In this document: piece after piece, positions 33,431 through 46,421 of the stretch | Numbering within the stretch: position 1 is the stretch's first letter | Layout: the number at the start of each line of letters is the position of its first letter | NCBI RefSeq assembly: GCF_037975245.1 | Contig: NC_092567.1 | Span: 787,501-851,500 of the forward strand | Direction of reading: 5' to 3' | Length of the DNA stretch: 64,000 bases | DNA from: Apostichopus japonicus | Lineage: Eukaryota > Echinodermata > Holothuroidea > Aspidochirotida > Stichopodidae | Position numbers and translations under genes: made by a program | Notes under the pieces: generated by a model | Told to the model about the DNA's origin: nothing | What the model saw: only the letters and a program-made list of their open reading frames with translations | Database searches by the model: none

Positions 33431-34962
33431 CTCGAGTAAAGGTTTGTGCTCGGCGTATTTATTGGTAAAGTGTTTATCTATTAAATGTAATCATGACAAC
33501 AGTTATATTACAGTATATCACCTTATATTATACCGTGTTCCCTTTCAAATGTTGATATTAATTTTAAAATGGGTAATTGTTTGCCCCGGGAAACATATAG
33601 TGATAAACCACGTGACTTACAATCAATATTTGGATACTATAACACAGAACCTTTCTTTGGTATGAACTATTCAACTCTTCATAATCACTCGTTACAATGA
33701 CAATTACTTTAACTCCAGTACTAGGAGTTCATGTTAACTTCTATTTATCGATTATTCACGGTAATTCTTGGTGATGCATGAAATTCAAGGAAGCATGGAT
33801 TATGCATATAACAGTGGAAGCTTTACCAGTGAGAGATAACGTGTCAATGCGAATATCTATACATGGAATTGTGTGTTGTGACGTCATCTCCCAAAATACT
33901 TCACAAATTGAATATACCAGCATTAAATAAATTATATTAGTAAAGACGCTCCCCCTCCTAACATTGTCATGGTTTTATTTCACGTTCAGAGTCTCTCATC
34001 AATTACAGTGACTTTACTTTACAATGTGCGCCTATAGTTCTGTTATCGCAAAACAGGATCCATCCAACACAATATATATCAACTTTAACTGCGTTTTCTT
34101 GTCGGAGTGAGGCACTAAAATAAAATAATGTTACTTGCCAATGGAGAATAACGTCCACGAAATTTCATGTTCTTTTTCAACTCACAACGCTCTGAATTGT
34201 TCAAAGCGAATGCAATCGCTTTGTGCAAACGGTGTACGACATATATTTTGGAAGCTTCACAACAAGTTTGTATGCTTTCTTGTGCAACGTACAATATCTT
34301 ATCAATAATGACCTCGTACGCAGGCCTACTCACAAACACACAGAACAACTCCGATGAAAACCCGTTTGCTCACAAGTTATGACAGCTCAAATAATCACTT
34401 ACCATTATACTTTACATCACACGTAAATTGTTAAATCCTAGCATAGTTAAACGAAGGGAGAAAGTAGAAAGCGACATGATAATTACCTATGAAGACAGGA
34501 AAAATAAACCTGGAGATTGAACGAAATATCTCTCTGAGTACACTATACTGAGAACTACCCGTTAGGTAGTACTTGGTTTGCTAAATAACAACTATAGACC
34601 ATTGAACGTCGAAACGCAATGAACAAAGCCAATTTAACCGTGACGTCAATAGCACAATGAATCCCGTGCGTATCTTTGTCTACCTTCATTTAAACTTCAT
34701 TTAACCCTAAACTTCATTGAACCAGTGTTCATTCAAGCAAAGTGTATCAGTCTATGTACTTTATTAAGTGAAATACAAAGCTTGATATTCCATATTCTCC
34801 CCTGTAATGTCTATTTATAGAACATTACTCAATTTGCTGTAATTTTACTGTCTGGTATCGTATGATAAAGGCTTGAAGTCTTATAGCTTCAAACAGGAAG
34901 GATTTGTTCTAATAGTAAGGAATGGCAACAGAAAAGAAAACGTACCCAGGTAGACAATAAAA
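33431..34962. other. Upstream flank of MS4A-like gene A
   Basis: Conserved with copy B up to 34961, including CCAATAAATACGCCGAGCAC just above the start codon. A possible 5'UTR splice donor (GTAAGTG on the minus strand near 34398-34404) is also GT-type in copy B. No other gene recognised. Confidence 0.5.
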
Positions 34963-35220
34963 GAAAAGAAATCGTCGTTTTCATGTTTCGATCAACAATA
35001 ATCATACTTTTAACAGTGATAAAATTATTGTGAAATTGTCCCCATGTTGTAACTGTGGACTGGGTACCGGTAAGAATTAACATTTGAAATTTAACAACGA
35101 GACCGTTGACATCGGTATATATGGCAAGCACATATTGTGATAGTATTTGACATTGCCATGATACCTGTGAAGGTTCCCTGTCACTTAAATGTTTCCCCTT
35201 GGAGTTGAAGCAACATTCGA
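34963..35220. other. Intergenic sequence beyond duplication edge, no gene seen
   Basis: Unremarkable AT-rich sequence. Confidence 0.4.
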
Positions 35221-35645
35221 TCTGCATTAAATTTCACCTTCGATCTCTGTCATTTGGTTCGATGTGCCTGAGAGACACAAAAGTTCATCCCTGGGACCTT
35301 CCCACCAAGTTTGCAGAAACCGGTCCAGCCACTTGGAGGAGCTTTGGACACAAATTGTGCATTAAGTATATAATTTGACCTTTAACCACGTGACCTGGGA
35401 CCTGCAACTTTAATTCCCATGGCAACCGCATATTTTGAAATTGCTTGATATTCCTATTATACTTGATCATTGACTTTTGTCATTTGGTTCGGAGGGTCTT
35501 CGAGACAAAAAAATTTACCCTGGGGTACCTTCCCACCAAGTTTGAAGCGAATCGCCCCAGCCGTTTATTACAAATTTTATGACACCAAAGTGGGCTAAAA
35601 AATTCATTTCACCTTTAACCACGTGACCTTTGACCTCGGTTTTCA
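35220..35645. repeat. Two-unit repeat with CACGTGACCT motifs
   Basis: Two diverged ~240-bp units share TGTCATTTGGTTCG, ACCTTCCCACCAAGTTTG, a CCAGCC core and CCTTTAACCACGTGACCT. The second unit ends in TGACCTTTGACCT (35624-35636), a direct repeat of TGACCT half-sites, overlapping an E-box CACGTG. The TACCAAGTTTG-type core belongs to a repeat widespread in invertebrates. Confidence 0.65.
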
Positions 35646-36890
35646 TGGTTTATTTTGATAGTACTTCACCGTTTTATTACATACGAAATGTCTTTTGAAA
35701 ATGATATGCTTGATGAGTCTGTTGAGCATCAACCGTTTTATGATGTACTGGACTTTATTCGTTGTTCACTGTTTGCAAAGAAGTAAAGAAGTCAAAGAAA
35801 TTCAAAAGGTACAGTAGTAGTATCATATGCTCACTCGACTTGTTTACAAATGGCTCACTAGCCATGGGTGCCAAATTCTGATTTTTTTTTAAACTCCCAT
35901 TTTACCTGTAGTGTTTATTAGTGTGTCTTTCCCGTTCTCTTTCTTAACTCCTATTCAACGATTGTCTCATATGTGGAACATGTTTTTAGAAAATCATTAC
36001 TCGAGATAGAAATACACTAGAGAGCTTCCCATAGCTTTATTTTGCCTTCATCAATAAACAACCTTTTTTTCGAGGGGGTCACATGGACCTTTTTTTTTCT
36101 TCAAAGATTTGTTAACATTAAAACAACCGGTCGTTTTGACGTTTTTTTTTACAAAAAATCGTGAGAACAGTGAAAAATTTCAATAAACTATAACTCTTTT
36201 TCGATACAACTAGCTTAGACATACAAGATATCAAATCAGGAGCCTCACGTAATTGAAAAGGTATTTAGGACATATTATCATGGCTAAATACTACAAAGAG
36301 GCGTTACCCATGAATGTATATTTTGTATTTTTAAACAGCTGTACAGTATATGTGTTATGTTTCGGGGAAGCTCAAAGTTTGTCCGAGACATTTTCCAGAG
36401 CTAATGGAACTACTGCAGACTGAAGGTGAAAAGCTAATTAGAACATGGGAAGTTGTGGTGTTCCATCCAGGATTGTAATGACTCGATAAACACTCAATTT
36501 CAACATGAGTCAGAAACCTATATTGGGGCTAAGTCCGTTTTACAGAAATGGCGGTTTCGATGACAGTACCTTAGAAACGTTTCTTTTGTTCCGTCTTCAT
36601 ATATTCTGGTGCTGAAGGTACATGGACAATGTGTCATTATTAAGAAAACTCTTCGTGGGACAAGTTTCATAACAGAAATGCCTATAAACAAGTCTCTGTT
36701 CGAATAATTTCATGCACAGTGTAGGCATCTCGAGATATTGGAAAGTACCATAGTGCTGCAGTACGGTTATGATATTATTTCAATTTCGCGTATAGCTTTT
36801 GTCTTAATTATGCATGATTACACTTTGATTAAGGTTTACTCGTTTATTATGGCACTTATACCTCTTTTCAATCACGTTAGTCTACCATAA
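35646..36890. other. Intergenic sequence, no gene seen
   Basis: AT-rich with T-runs near 36065-36155. Nothing recognised. Confidence 0.45.
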
Positions 36891-36894
36891 CCCC

Positions 36895-37540
36895 CCTACC
36901 ATAACTCTAAATTAGACCGTGAGGTGACATAGCATCAAATGAATACTGAGGACGATATTGGCAATTTTTTTTTTCACACTGGACCATTGTAAAGACTCCA
37001 GTTTGAGTGCTTTTAATAATGATCCTTTTGCAAAATAAAATACCAAGGATTTTAATTAAATAATCATATAATTGTACACAAACACACTTAGGGCGACAAA
37101 TAGATGTCGCCTTAAGTGAATCTAAGTGAATTTAACTGTGTAACAGCACTTTGGGCGACATCGCATCAAATAACACTTAGGACGACATTGGCAATTTCAT
37201 GTAATTTCATCACATTGGATGATTGTTAGGACTCCAGTATGGGTACTATTTATAGTAATCCCTTTGAAATATATATTTAGCAAGGAATTAAATTAATTAA
37301 TAAATTAATTACACATATACATGTAATACAATGCTATTTTGTCTCACTGGACCACTGTTAGGACTCCAGTGTGGTCTATTTATAGAAATCCCTTTGCAAA
37401 ACAATATAGGAAATAATTTAACTATTTAATTGCACATATACAAGTTGTCCTATGTGAATTATCTCTTTTCACAATACTTAGGGCGACATAGCATAAAAAC
37501 AACACTTAGAGCGACATTGGCAATTTAATGCAGTGGTAGT
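36895..37540. repeat. ~200-230-bp tandem repeat, about three units
   Basis: Each unit carries an ACTTAGGGCGACAT-type start, GACATTGGCAATTT, CACTGGACCATTGT, GGACTCCAGT and ATCCCTTTG followed by an AATTAAATAA stretch. The GGGCGACA word returns once near 53276, outside this array. Confidence 0.8.
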
Positions 37541-38455
37541 CCAAGATGTCTGCTTTGTTAATCATAAAAATCTCTTCTCATACCTTCTTAAAAGTAACAG
37601 TGAGGACAGTACTAATGTGACCATTTGGTGTAAGTATATACTGAGAATAAAAAGCTTTTAAGAGGTTCAATCCAAATCATAATAACAAATGAGGAAAAAG
37701 CATGTCTTAATGTTGATGTGACAAGGACTTACAGAACCAAAATGATGGCAAGTTCTTCTCCATTTCAAAAAATATTTAAAAATTTCTTGAATATGCAAAC
37801 TCCTGTCATACCCATTAAACAGTATTCAAAGAACACAATTGTTAGAGGAGATACTAGTTAGGCTTTTTGAAAATAAAAACTTGAGAACATGCTTGAGCAT
37901 AAAGTGTAAGAAAAGTAAACTGACCTTTGGATGCATGCCCAAAGGAATTTCAATGATAAAAAATGTTGAAATTCATATCGAAAATATTTCCAGGTATGTT
38001 CTTTATAAGTTGTATGAACTGGTCTTCTTAACCCACCCCTCCCCCATCCACAAGGTTTTGTTTGGGGAGGGGTGATAGTAGATCACTTTTGCATATTTTA
38101 GTGGAGCTTTGTAAGGTTTCTCAAAGAATTGCATAAAAAGTTCATGTTTTGGTCCCTACATTCACTCAAATGTCCAATGAATTCTAAAGTGGTTCTAACA
38201 CCTGACGTCACACAGTCACATTCTGGAGGCAAGGGTGTCAAGGGAGCATCACTATAGACCGGGAGCCCAGAGGGTTTGGTTAGCTGGGAAGGTAACCAAT
38301 TGCCTTGTACATCACAATACATTCCTGTATATGAAACAGACGACTGGCAAACCGGTGGTGGTGGGTGTGGCTGGGAGCGCAATTTTAAAGTCACCTAAAA
38401 GCTAACCTAGATCAGCTTTCATGGTAACCACATCAAAGTAAGTACAATGTGTCAG
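37541..38455. other. Intergenic segment with a 98-codon minus-strand frame
   Basis: The minus-strand frame 38394-38098 contains PVYSDAPLTPLPPECDCVTS and is more GC-rich than its surroundings, but it matches no family known to me and sits next to a tandem array. It is left unassigned. Nothing else is seen. Confidence 0.3.
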
Positions 38456-39412
38456 GTATGGCCCCAAGAGCAACAAATGGCCATCGCCAGTAATTATTGG
38501 TGGTGGGGTAGCCCTGCCAGTAGACCCCCAAAATGCCCATCCCCTCATTGACCTAGGTCAGCTCATGAAGTAACCAGTTAAAAACTACTGGAAAATGATT
38601 GGCAGGACTCTATATGTAAGGGATGGGCATTTCCAGTCACTTTTATTGGTGGGGTACCCCTCCCAGTAGACCCCCAAAATGCCCATCCCCTCAATGAACT
38701 AGGTCAGCTCATGAAGTAACCAGTTAACAACTACTAGAAAATGATTGGCAGGACTCTATATGTAAGGGATGGACATTTCCAGTAATTTATATTAGTGGGG
38801 AACACCTGCCAGTAGACCCCCAAAATGCCCATCCCCTCATTGACCTAGGTCAGCTCATGAGGTAACCAGTTGAAACCTACAGGAAAATGATAGGTATTCC
38901 AGTAATTTCTATTAGTGGGGAACACCTGCCAGTAGACCCCCAAAATGCCCATCCCCTCATTGACCTAGGTCAGCTCATGAGGTAACCAGTTGAAACCTAC
39001 TGGATAATGATTGGCAGTACCCTATATGTAAGGGATGGGCATTTCCAGTAATTTATATTAGTGGAGTACCCCTGCCAGTATACCCCCAAAATACCCCTCC
39101 CCTCATTGACCTAGGTCAGCTCATGAGGTAACCAGTTGAAACCTACAGGAAAATGATAGGTATCACTTCATATGTAAGGGATGGGCATTTCCAGAAATTT
39201 CTATTAGTGGGATACCCCTGCCAGTAGACCCCCAAAATGCCCATCCCCTCACTGACCTAGGTCAGCTCACGAGGTAACCAGTTGAAACCTACTGGAAAAT
39301 GATAGGTATCACTTCATATGTAAGGGATGGGCATTTTCAGAAATTTCTATTAGTGAGTTACCCCTTTCAGTAGACCCCCAAAATGCCCATCCCCAATCAT
39401 CTCCACCCAAAC
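38456..39412. repeat. ~120-150-bp tandem repeat, about six units
   Basis: Units share CCAGTAGACCCCCAAAATGC, CCATCCCCTCATTGACCTAG, GTCAGCTCATGAGGTAACCA and TATGTAAGGGATGGGCATTT. GACCTAGGTCAGCTCA recurs at roughly 38550, 38697 (as a variant), 38842, 38962, 39108 and 39257. One unit is shortened to about 120 bp. Confidence 0.93.
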
Positions 39413-41910
39413 TACTTTTCTCCCAAAATGTTATATCTATAACTATATATATATATATATACATGCAAGATGTACTAAAAGATAGGATATAACAAAGTTT
39501 TGTGCAGCTTCAACACTTTTGGAAATATATTTTTAAATTCATAACAAAGTCAATACAATATTTGAATGTTTGTTAGCCAATATATCAATATTTATGGTAT
39601 TGTATAATAATACAAGTCCAAAACCAACATAAACTTTGCTTACAAAGGAATGACCTTTAGTACAATACAACATTTGTGTAATCAGCTAGGGCTCTTATAT
39701 CACTTACTGAAATATTCAACTTGTCTCAATTTTGTAAACCAATAATTCTCCAATGGTGCAGTATCAGCCAATACTGCAATCCTTATCATTCACAAAAGTA
39801 TGACTTTGTGAGCTTTGGAATTATCATCCTGGCATGTTTTAATGTTAAAGGTATAATATCATGAAATTCAAGGCAAAATGCAGTCTAGTATTAGTTTGGT
39901 TTGTAAACACTGGTGCATACTTCAGCATCTCCTAAATACACGTGTTTGTTGTACCATTAATGTTGCATGATCATCTGCAGTGGATCAGATCATGATTGCA
40001 CGGGAGAATACTTGTCAGCTTATAGCTGGTTTACAAGCAACACTTGTTAAACGCTCATACTTGCATTACTGTTATTGAAAGAAGATGCAATATGAACCAC
40101 AGAAAATAATGCATATTTTTTTCATTAGATGCAGACAATGAAGAATTTCATTGATTTTCAATGCATATTTATATACTCTCTTCACAACATGTGAAAACAA
40201 TATTCTGTATGTATAATTTGTAAAAGTGTTGTAGAACTAGGTGTTCAGCATTAGCAGTACATCAGGTTGGAATGCATATTTATGGGCTCTGTTTTGGTGT
40301 GAACACAATAACAGACTAAAACCTGCTAAATGTAGCACTTTATCTTCAGGTTTTCTAGTGCAATTATGTGGAAATGACAACCAGCTAAAAACTTGGGTTC
40401 CAAATTAAACTGCAAAACTTTACCTTTAGTTACTTACCCTCAACCATGTACATGCCCCTATGCAGTATTGTGGGTAATGTCAAATTAAATACACATCAAC
40501 CAGTCACTAGTCAACAACTTCACACATCAACTTCCAGTTGCAGTATTATTGTACTTTCCATAACCTCATTATTGTTTTTGAAATGAGCGCCTACTCAACC
40601 ATCCACTCACCAAGTACGATAACAGTCCAACTGACATCAGAAGCAAATGCAAATACTACACTGTACATATGAGATTAACTACTGGCAGTTGTAACACACA
40701 TTTTAAGAGAAGTCAATTATAAACCACTTTGAAAATCTATCTGCTTTAGTAAAAGATTCCAATTCTGGCTTTTTTGTTCAGTGTATAGTAAAGTTTTTGT
40801 AATTATAAAAACAGTAAAAGAGCATCAATTCAGTTTTAATATGCAATACATTTTTAAATTCAAGTAAAAAATTATTTAAATTCAATACAACTCATCAAAT
40901 TTGTAATATAAACCTGAATGCAAATTGGTATAAAAGGAAGTTCCAATGCCCTAATAATGAAGTTTTGTAGATAAAAGGCAATAAGGATCATTAAATTAAT
41001 ATGATCAAATATGAAATATGACATTGTGTTTACAAGTTAGCTGTATATGGCTTATTTCTTTCTGGTGCAAACTGTTCATAAATTATTATTGAGATGATAC
41101 TGTCCACCATAAATGAAAAAGTGCAGGATATTGACATTTTATTAATTTGGAACAAGAATTTATAATGATGTGACATGGCTTAATACTCCTTAGCCAAGTA
41201 ACTCTCTTTTCTCTGCAATCACATGATATTACAGTGGTTCAGGTTCAATTCACATACACTTAATTTGGTATAGTTTGTAGTATAGGTAAGTTCTTTTTCA
41301 TTTGCAAAAGGGACATCTAGGCAGGGGTAGCATGATCTATGCAGAGGTTGCTTGATTTGTAATTTGAAGTTGTAACAACATTCCATTTGTATGCTATTGA
41401 AAATCTACAATCTAAGCAAATCAAATATCATTTTGTGTTACTATTCTGTTTTGATAGGAGACCTGTTCAATCATGGCTGGACCAAATTGCTAATAAGCTA
41501 GTTAATGGTTTTCCAAAACCACAAAGAACATGAATAAAGCTGTTCTATTTGAAAAACAAATAATGTACATGAATACAGTGGTTCAGTTTAACCCTAATTA
41601 CTTTGTGTTTGTGCTTGGGAATTTTCAATTGGTGTCGATAATATGACATACTTCTCCAGTTTCCCCCCCCCCCTCCCAAAATAGGAAGATCATCTCATTC
41701 ATTTCTTCTCTCACTAATTGGTTGTTTTTCTGAGACTATAACTTTAAATCTTTGTAATATTTTACAGGATCAACACACAGAATTAAATTAATTTACCAAC
41801 CTACTTAACATTCTTTTCTCTGCCAGCTTCTGGTATTTATAGGCAGATTTTTAATATAATTTTTGTTTTCACAATAAACCAGTTGTATGGGATATTTTCG
41901 CCCTGTGTCT
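39413..41910. other. Intergenic or 3'-flanking sequence, no gene seen
   Basis: AT-rich, with a short (TA)n at 39441-39460. It may include 3'UTR of the SET-type gene just to the right. No repeat structure or coding signature was recognised. Confidence 0.45.
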
Positions 41911-41937
41911 TCAGGAAGTCATTAATTTCTTTTCGAT
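41911..41937 (-). CDS. Possible terminal exon G
   Basis: After a GCACCTAG acceptor the phase-0 reading is IEKKLMTS then TGA. Another frame is open longer (RKEINDFLKTQGENIPYNW) but is out of phase with exon F, so the choice is uncertain. Confidence 0.3.
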   Translation of the reverse strand: MEKKLMTS

Positions 41938-42981
41938 CTAGGTGCAAAAGGAAACATCAGCAAAGTATTAGCGAATTCTTAATATACAAATAAAAACAAA
42001 AATTGTGAAAATCACCCCCTACCCCAGCCAACAAATTAAAAAAACGACTGAGGCATTCCCCCATTTTTAACATCCTAGTGAAAACACTGCACAACTCATG
42101 AATAATTGATGACATGATGTCCTTCCTCATATGATCAATTGTATATCATTATTTACATGAATATTTAACAGTTAAATTCAAGTGGTTTTCCACACTATAC
42201 TTAATTTTTACATATGTTATCAGAAAAGACTCGTAGATGACCTCGTTCTTTAACATAATAATTAAGCCACTACTTCATCGGTCATGTTAGGTAAGAAGCA
42301 TTTGGTGCAGAATAGTTTAAGCAACAACGATATTTGACCTAATATTCATGAAAATAACTCAAATAAATATTATAACTAGGCTAACCATTATGTTTCAATA
42401 CATTCCAATAATTAATATCAACAAAAATGTCCACACATCATCTGATCATGCACATTTCAGGGTAAAATAGGAATAATTTGACACATTTGTTTATCAGAAT
42501 AATAACAACATGGGTGCTAAAACATCTGATTGTGACTCATCTGACAAATCTCTCTTGCAAGTTTCCTTCTGCAGTGAGGGCGAGAGATTAAATTTTGAAA
42601 AGGAATAGGCCTGAGAAGTTAGCCTATGTTGGCAAAGGCTCTTACTATGTATATCCACACCCCCCCCCCAAAAAAAAAAACAAAATGAAACACTGACCTG
42701 TTCACAGACACAGTTGTCAACAAAGTTCTTGTTATTGAACTTGTCACTGTCTAGCTAGTGACTAATATGCCTAATATACATGATTACAAATTGAATCTCA
42801 TGGTTTTAGTATGTGGAATGCTGGAATGAACGATTACAAGTAAATGGTCCATTCCATTAATTTAGGTTCCAATTACTGACATTTTATGTGCATATAATTA
42901 ACTAATACTAAAGTCAAACATGGATCCACAATTAATGGAAGGTTTGATAAGACTTCCTGAAATTTAAGCAGATTTTTCTAC

Positions 42982-43043
42982 CTGGCATCGTTCCTGATGT
43001 ATTTTCTTCTCATGGCTCTTTTCCCATATGGTATACTTCCTTA
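42982..43043 (-). CDS. Basic exon F of the SET-type locus
   Basis: The split Val codon joins exon E. The exon reads RKYTIWEKSHEKKIHQERCQ in phase 0 to a GTAGAA donor, with a TTTCTTACAG acceptor. It is Lys/Glu-rich and probably helical. Confidence 0.55.
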
Positions 43044-43933
43044 CTGTAAGAAATAATATCATATCACATCAAATAGTAGTAGGTACTCAGTACTAGTAAA
43101 TCACAGTGAAAACTTGCAAAAAACACAAACTATCGTGAGCTGACATACAAGTGACCCTTGGTACAATATATACTCTCCTGCACTTCCATGAACAGGCATC
43201 TCTACACATGGAAGCACTTTCTATAACTAAAATGTCATGCTTACTATAATTGCCCAAATTCACGCAAAAACATTCAGCTTTGATATTATATATGATATCA
43301 CAATGCACAAGTGCTTCACTTGATCTGTCCCCACAAAAGAGAGACACTGAACAGACACGGACCCATATTTAAGTGATCTTCAGCAGACCACGGTAAGAGC
43401 TGCTGTGGAGTCTAGAGTAATATCTATTTGCTAGAATTGAATGTGTAGGAAAATTCCTCTTGACAAACCATCCCTGGTACTGTTCTACCACAACCAATTT
43501 GGGGTTGATTGGTCAAGATGCCCAAACAAACAATCATTTGGCATCGGTGGGTAAGAATGAAGTACAACTGGTAGTCTGGTACCCAGTGAGATTTGGCCAA
43601 ATCTTTATCCTTATATCACTTTTTGTAGAGAACCATATGATAGTAAACTATGTTCACAGTGTTTCAAAATAACAATTTCATAGCACCAGATTGGGATTGA
43701 ATGTCCATACAATAAACAACCACCAGTCATTGCCTATCAGGTGTTAGCAGTGGAAGACTAAAACCTGATGAGCAGCACTGCTAAAATATACTTTGCATGT
43801 GCTGAAATGATGTGTGATCGAAAAATAATTGAGTACACATAAATGGAATTAACATAAATACTTCTATCCCTCCTGTATATATTGTAGTATAAATTGTGAC
43901 TTTAATGCAATTGGTAGAGATTGCAGTCCATAC

Positions 43934-44019
43934 CTTTTTGACCCTTTGAAGTTTCACGACGGTTGCAAAACAGGGACATACTGTAATCTTCATCTCCATC
44001 ACTCTCATTAATTGTTGCG
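43934..44019 (-). pseudogene. Duplicate of exon E
   Basis: ATINESDGDEDYSMSLFCNR then RETSKGQK, with the same acceptor and donor context as 45825-45908. The similarity extends into both flanking introns (about 43870-44100 versus 45770-46000). The start phase differs by one base, so the two cannot substitute for each other. Likely a tandem exon duplication that has decayed. Confidence 0.55.
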
Positions 44020-45824
44020 CTAAAATTCAAAGCAGAAGACAGAGCTTGTTTACATCATTCTATAAAACAATATACTGGCAAGATAGTCAGAATAATGCAT
44101 GTTATTTGCTCATATATTTTTGATCAATATCAATGTTATGTTTTCATTCCAATATTTAGCAAATATGCAGCAGATCTTTGTCATGTGATTGTTTATCAAT
44201 TGATATGCCATGTCAAGACCAGCTGTTGTGTTGCACATAGGTGTAAACAGGTAAATCTTACTTTCCTTAACAATGCATTTGCTGTAACAATTGCGTGGAA
44301 TATATGGTGTAATTATAATAGCATCCATACTACCTTGATTGGCTCCACCTCTCCCCCATTTTTTTCCAACATGGGTTTGCCATATCCATAGCATAACATT
44401 CTTCATTCAATTCATTTCCAAATGAATAAAGGCATTCCAAATGCAATGATCATGTCACACGTTGAAATATTTTGATGAAAATAATATTAAAAAAGGGATA
44501 ATTCACATTGGAGCTTCATGGTGGAATGTTGACTTAAGTCAAAAGTAAAGGCAATTGATTCCGCTGGTCCAATTTAATGAATAATGATGGTACAATTGCT
44601 CATACAAATTCAACAAAGCATTACAGCATGTACCATGTACGCAGTAATAGATACATGTAGACATACACATGCAAAATGCTTCAGACAAGTGACAGCCTAC
44701 AGTATATAATAAATATCTAACAATCTGAAATGCTCTCATTTTAATAATATTCTTTCATACCTGTAAAATTGTGCTTCCCGTTCAGGAATACAAAAAGAAA
44801 TTTCACACCCTAGTGCATCTTTTTGTTTTTATCAAATCTATTGTGGCCCTTGCTCACACATCTCTGGTCGGTGTAACGTTCCACTAGGACAAGTCCAAAT
44901 TTTCGAAATCGTCATTATTAATAACTTTTTAAGTGTGTAGTGTACTTGAAATGAAGCTGTTAAAAGTTTAAAATCTGTTCAGCTACTCAATGTGTACTAG
45001 GTTGCTGCGTGAATATGGAAGAATCTCCTTTGTACTTAACCTATTCCAGCATGTCAAAAAAAGAAGGACGGACTGCCTCCAGTTGACTATTCACACCCTG
45101 CGCATGAATCTGTCTTGAATAGGTCTGTTCATTGTACAAATCAACAAAACACTAATTCCTCCAGGAATATAGAGCTCTCGAAAGTTATTGTACAAATCTC
45201 ACAGCCCCACACTGAGAAGAACCTACTGTACCACAGGTACAAGTACCATCGATAAACAGCTCTCTAAACCACCATGCAACAGCTCAAACAATTTTTTGTT
45301 TTCTTTTGACAGATGAGATCACAAACTATGTTCAGTTTTCCCCCTTAACACAACATCCCACCACACATACAGCCTCACACAGGTCTAGACCAAAAATAGA
45401 AGTTTCAGAGCACAAGTAAAGCAGGTTGGAAGTGAAAGTCCTAATAAAAACAAAACAATACTAATTATCCAGCAGGTGTTGTCGGTAGATAAAACTACAT
45501 GCCAAACCTCTGATAAGTAGTAAAGTTGTAAAGTTCTGTATTTTGTCAGGGAGTGTCACTACTCAACAAGCCCCATAAGGTTTTTAGTACACTTTCTTTC
45601 ACAAGTTTTGGTTCTTATCTCCCATGTTGTTATGTCATACTTATGTTATATAAAACAATATAAATGAAATGAAAAAATGAAAGAAGCACAGTATAAAAAT
45701 TACTACATGTGTGAAATAAGATAAGCAAGTTACAAGGTGTTAGACATATTCATCTACTTCTCTCCTGTATATGTGTACTATTAATTTTGGTTTTAATGCA
45801 AATGGCAGAGACTGCAGTCCATAC

Positions 45825-45908
45825 CTTGTCGACCCTTTGAAGTGTTGCGACGTTTGCAAACAGGGACATGATCTTCATCTCCATCACTCTCCTCATTACT
45901 TGTTACAG
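45825..45908 (-). CDS. Acidic/basic exon E of the SET-type locus
   Basis: Two bases, then VTSNEESDGDEDHVPVCKRR and NTSKGRQ plus one base, acceptor AATTTTAG, donor GTATGG. The acidic run followed by a basic run suggests a nuclear linker. Its donor phase fits exon 42982-43043. Connection to the SET exon is inferred from strand and position only. Confidence 0.55.
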
Positions 45909-46292
45909 CTAAAATTCAAAGCAGAAGACAGAGCTTGTTTACAGCATTATATAAAACAATATACTGGCAAGATAGTCAGACTAACGCATGTTACTTGCTC
46001 AAGTTCCTTCAAGACAGTTAAGTAAATATGATGGGTGAAAACAGTAATATAGGGTAGAGCAGGTAACTATAGATAATGGAATTTGATGAAAAGCAGGACT
46101 GCATTGAAAAAGCTATGAAGAAGGAGAGGGACAAACAGTTGGTGAAACTGGTTGGAAAAGGCTTTGGGGTTGAATACATTATAATAAGCACTTCACTTTC
46201 ATCATGAATAATCAATGGTATCAATCCTCAAAGGTTTCAGATATGATTTAAATACAGTATTACAATATTGGGTCTATGGCCTCAGTTACTCT

Positions 46293-46421
46293 ACCCCACC
46301 CTTTTTCCTCATGGTACATCTTTTCCCTCTTCAGAGCTTCCCTGTGGGAAATTTAAGCTCTCCATAATACTCTACTAGGAACTCCCCTTTGATGAACTTC
46401 CTATGTGCAATACTCCATAAC
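46293..46421 (-). pseudogene. SET-domain exon with frameshifts
   Basis: After a GTGGTTACAG acceptor the exon completes Gly and reads YGV. One base is then missing (near 46408) before AHRKFIKGEFLVEYYGEL. About 14 bases later, after another frame change, it reads EALKREKMYHEEKGWG. KMT5A-family SET domains have G-x-G-V-x-A...KG-F-V-EY-G-L followed by A-KRE--Y, so the order is right. The two frame breaks within about 130 bp argue for decay or sequencing error. Confidence 0.62.

Larger units (their letters stand above)
24390..34962. repeat. Segmental duplication, copy A (~10.6 kb)
   Basis: From GTACCGTACCATATTTC (24391) to ACGTACCCAGGTAGACAATA (34961) the sequence aligns by eye to 53534-62170 in the same orientation, with many small differences and several large indels. 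Both copies contain all five exons of an MS4A-like gene, so this is a gene-bearing duplication with copy starts about 29 kb apart. Confidence 0.95.

Noticed and set aside
38098-38394. Proline-rich 98-codon frame as an exon
   Set aside because: No partner exon or family; borders a tandem repeat. Left as unassigned.
46080-46215. Short plus-strand frame with an acidic/basic helical look
   Set aside because: Under 50 codons, no splice partner and no homology recognised.
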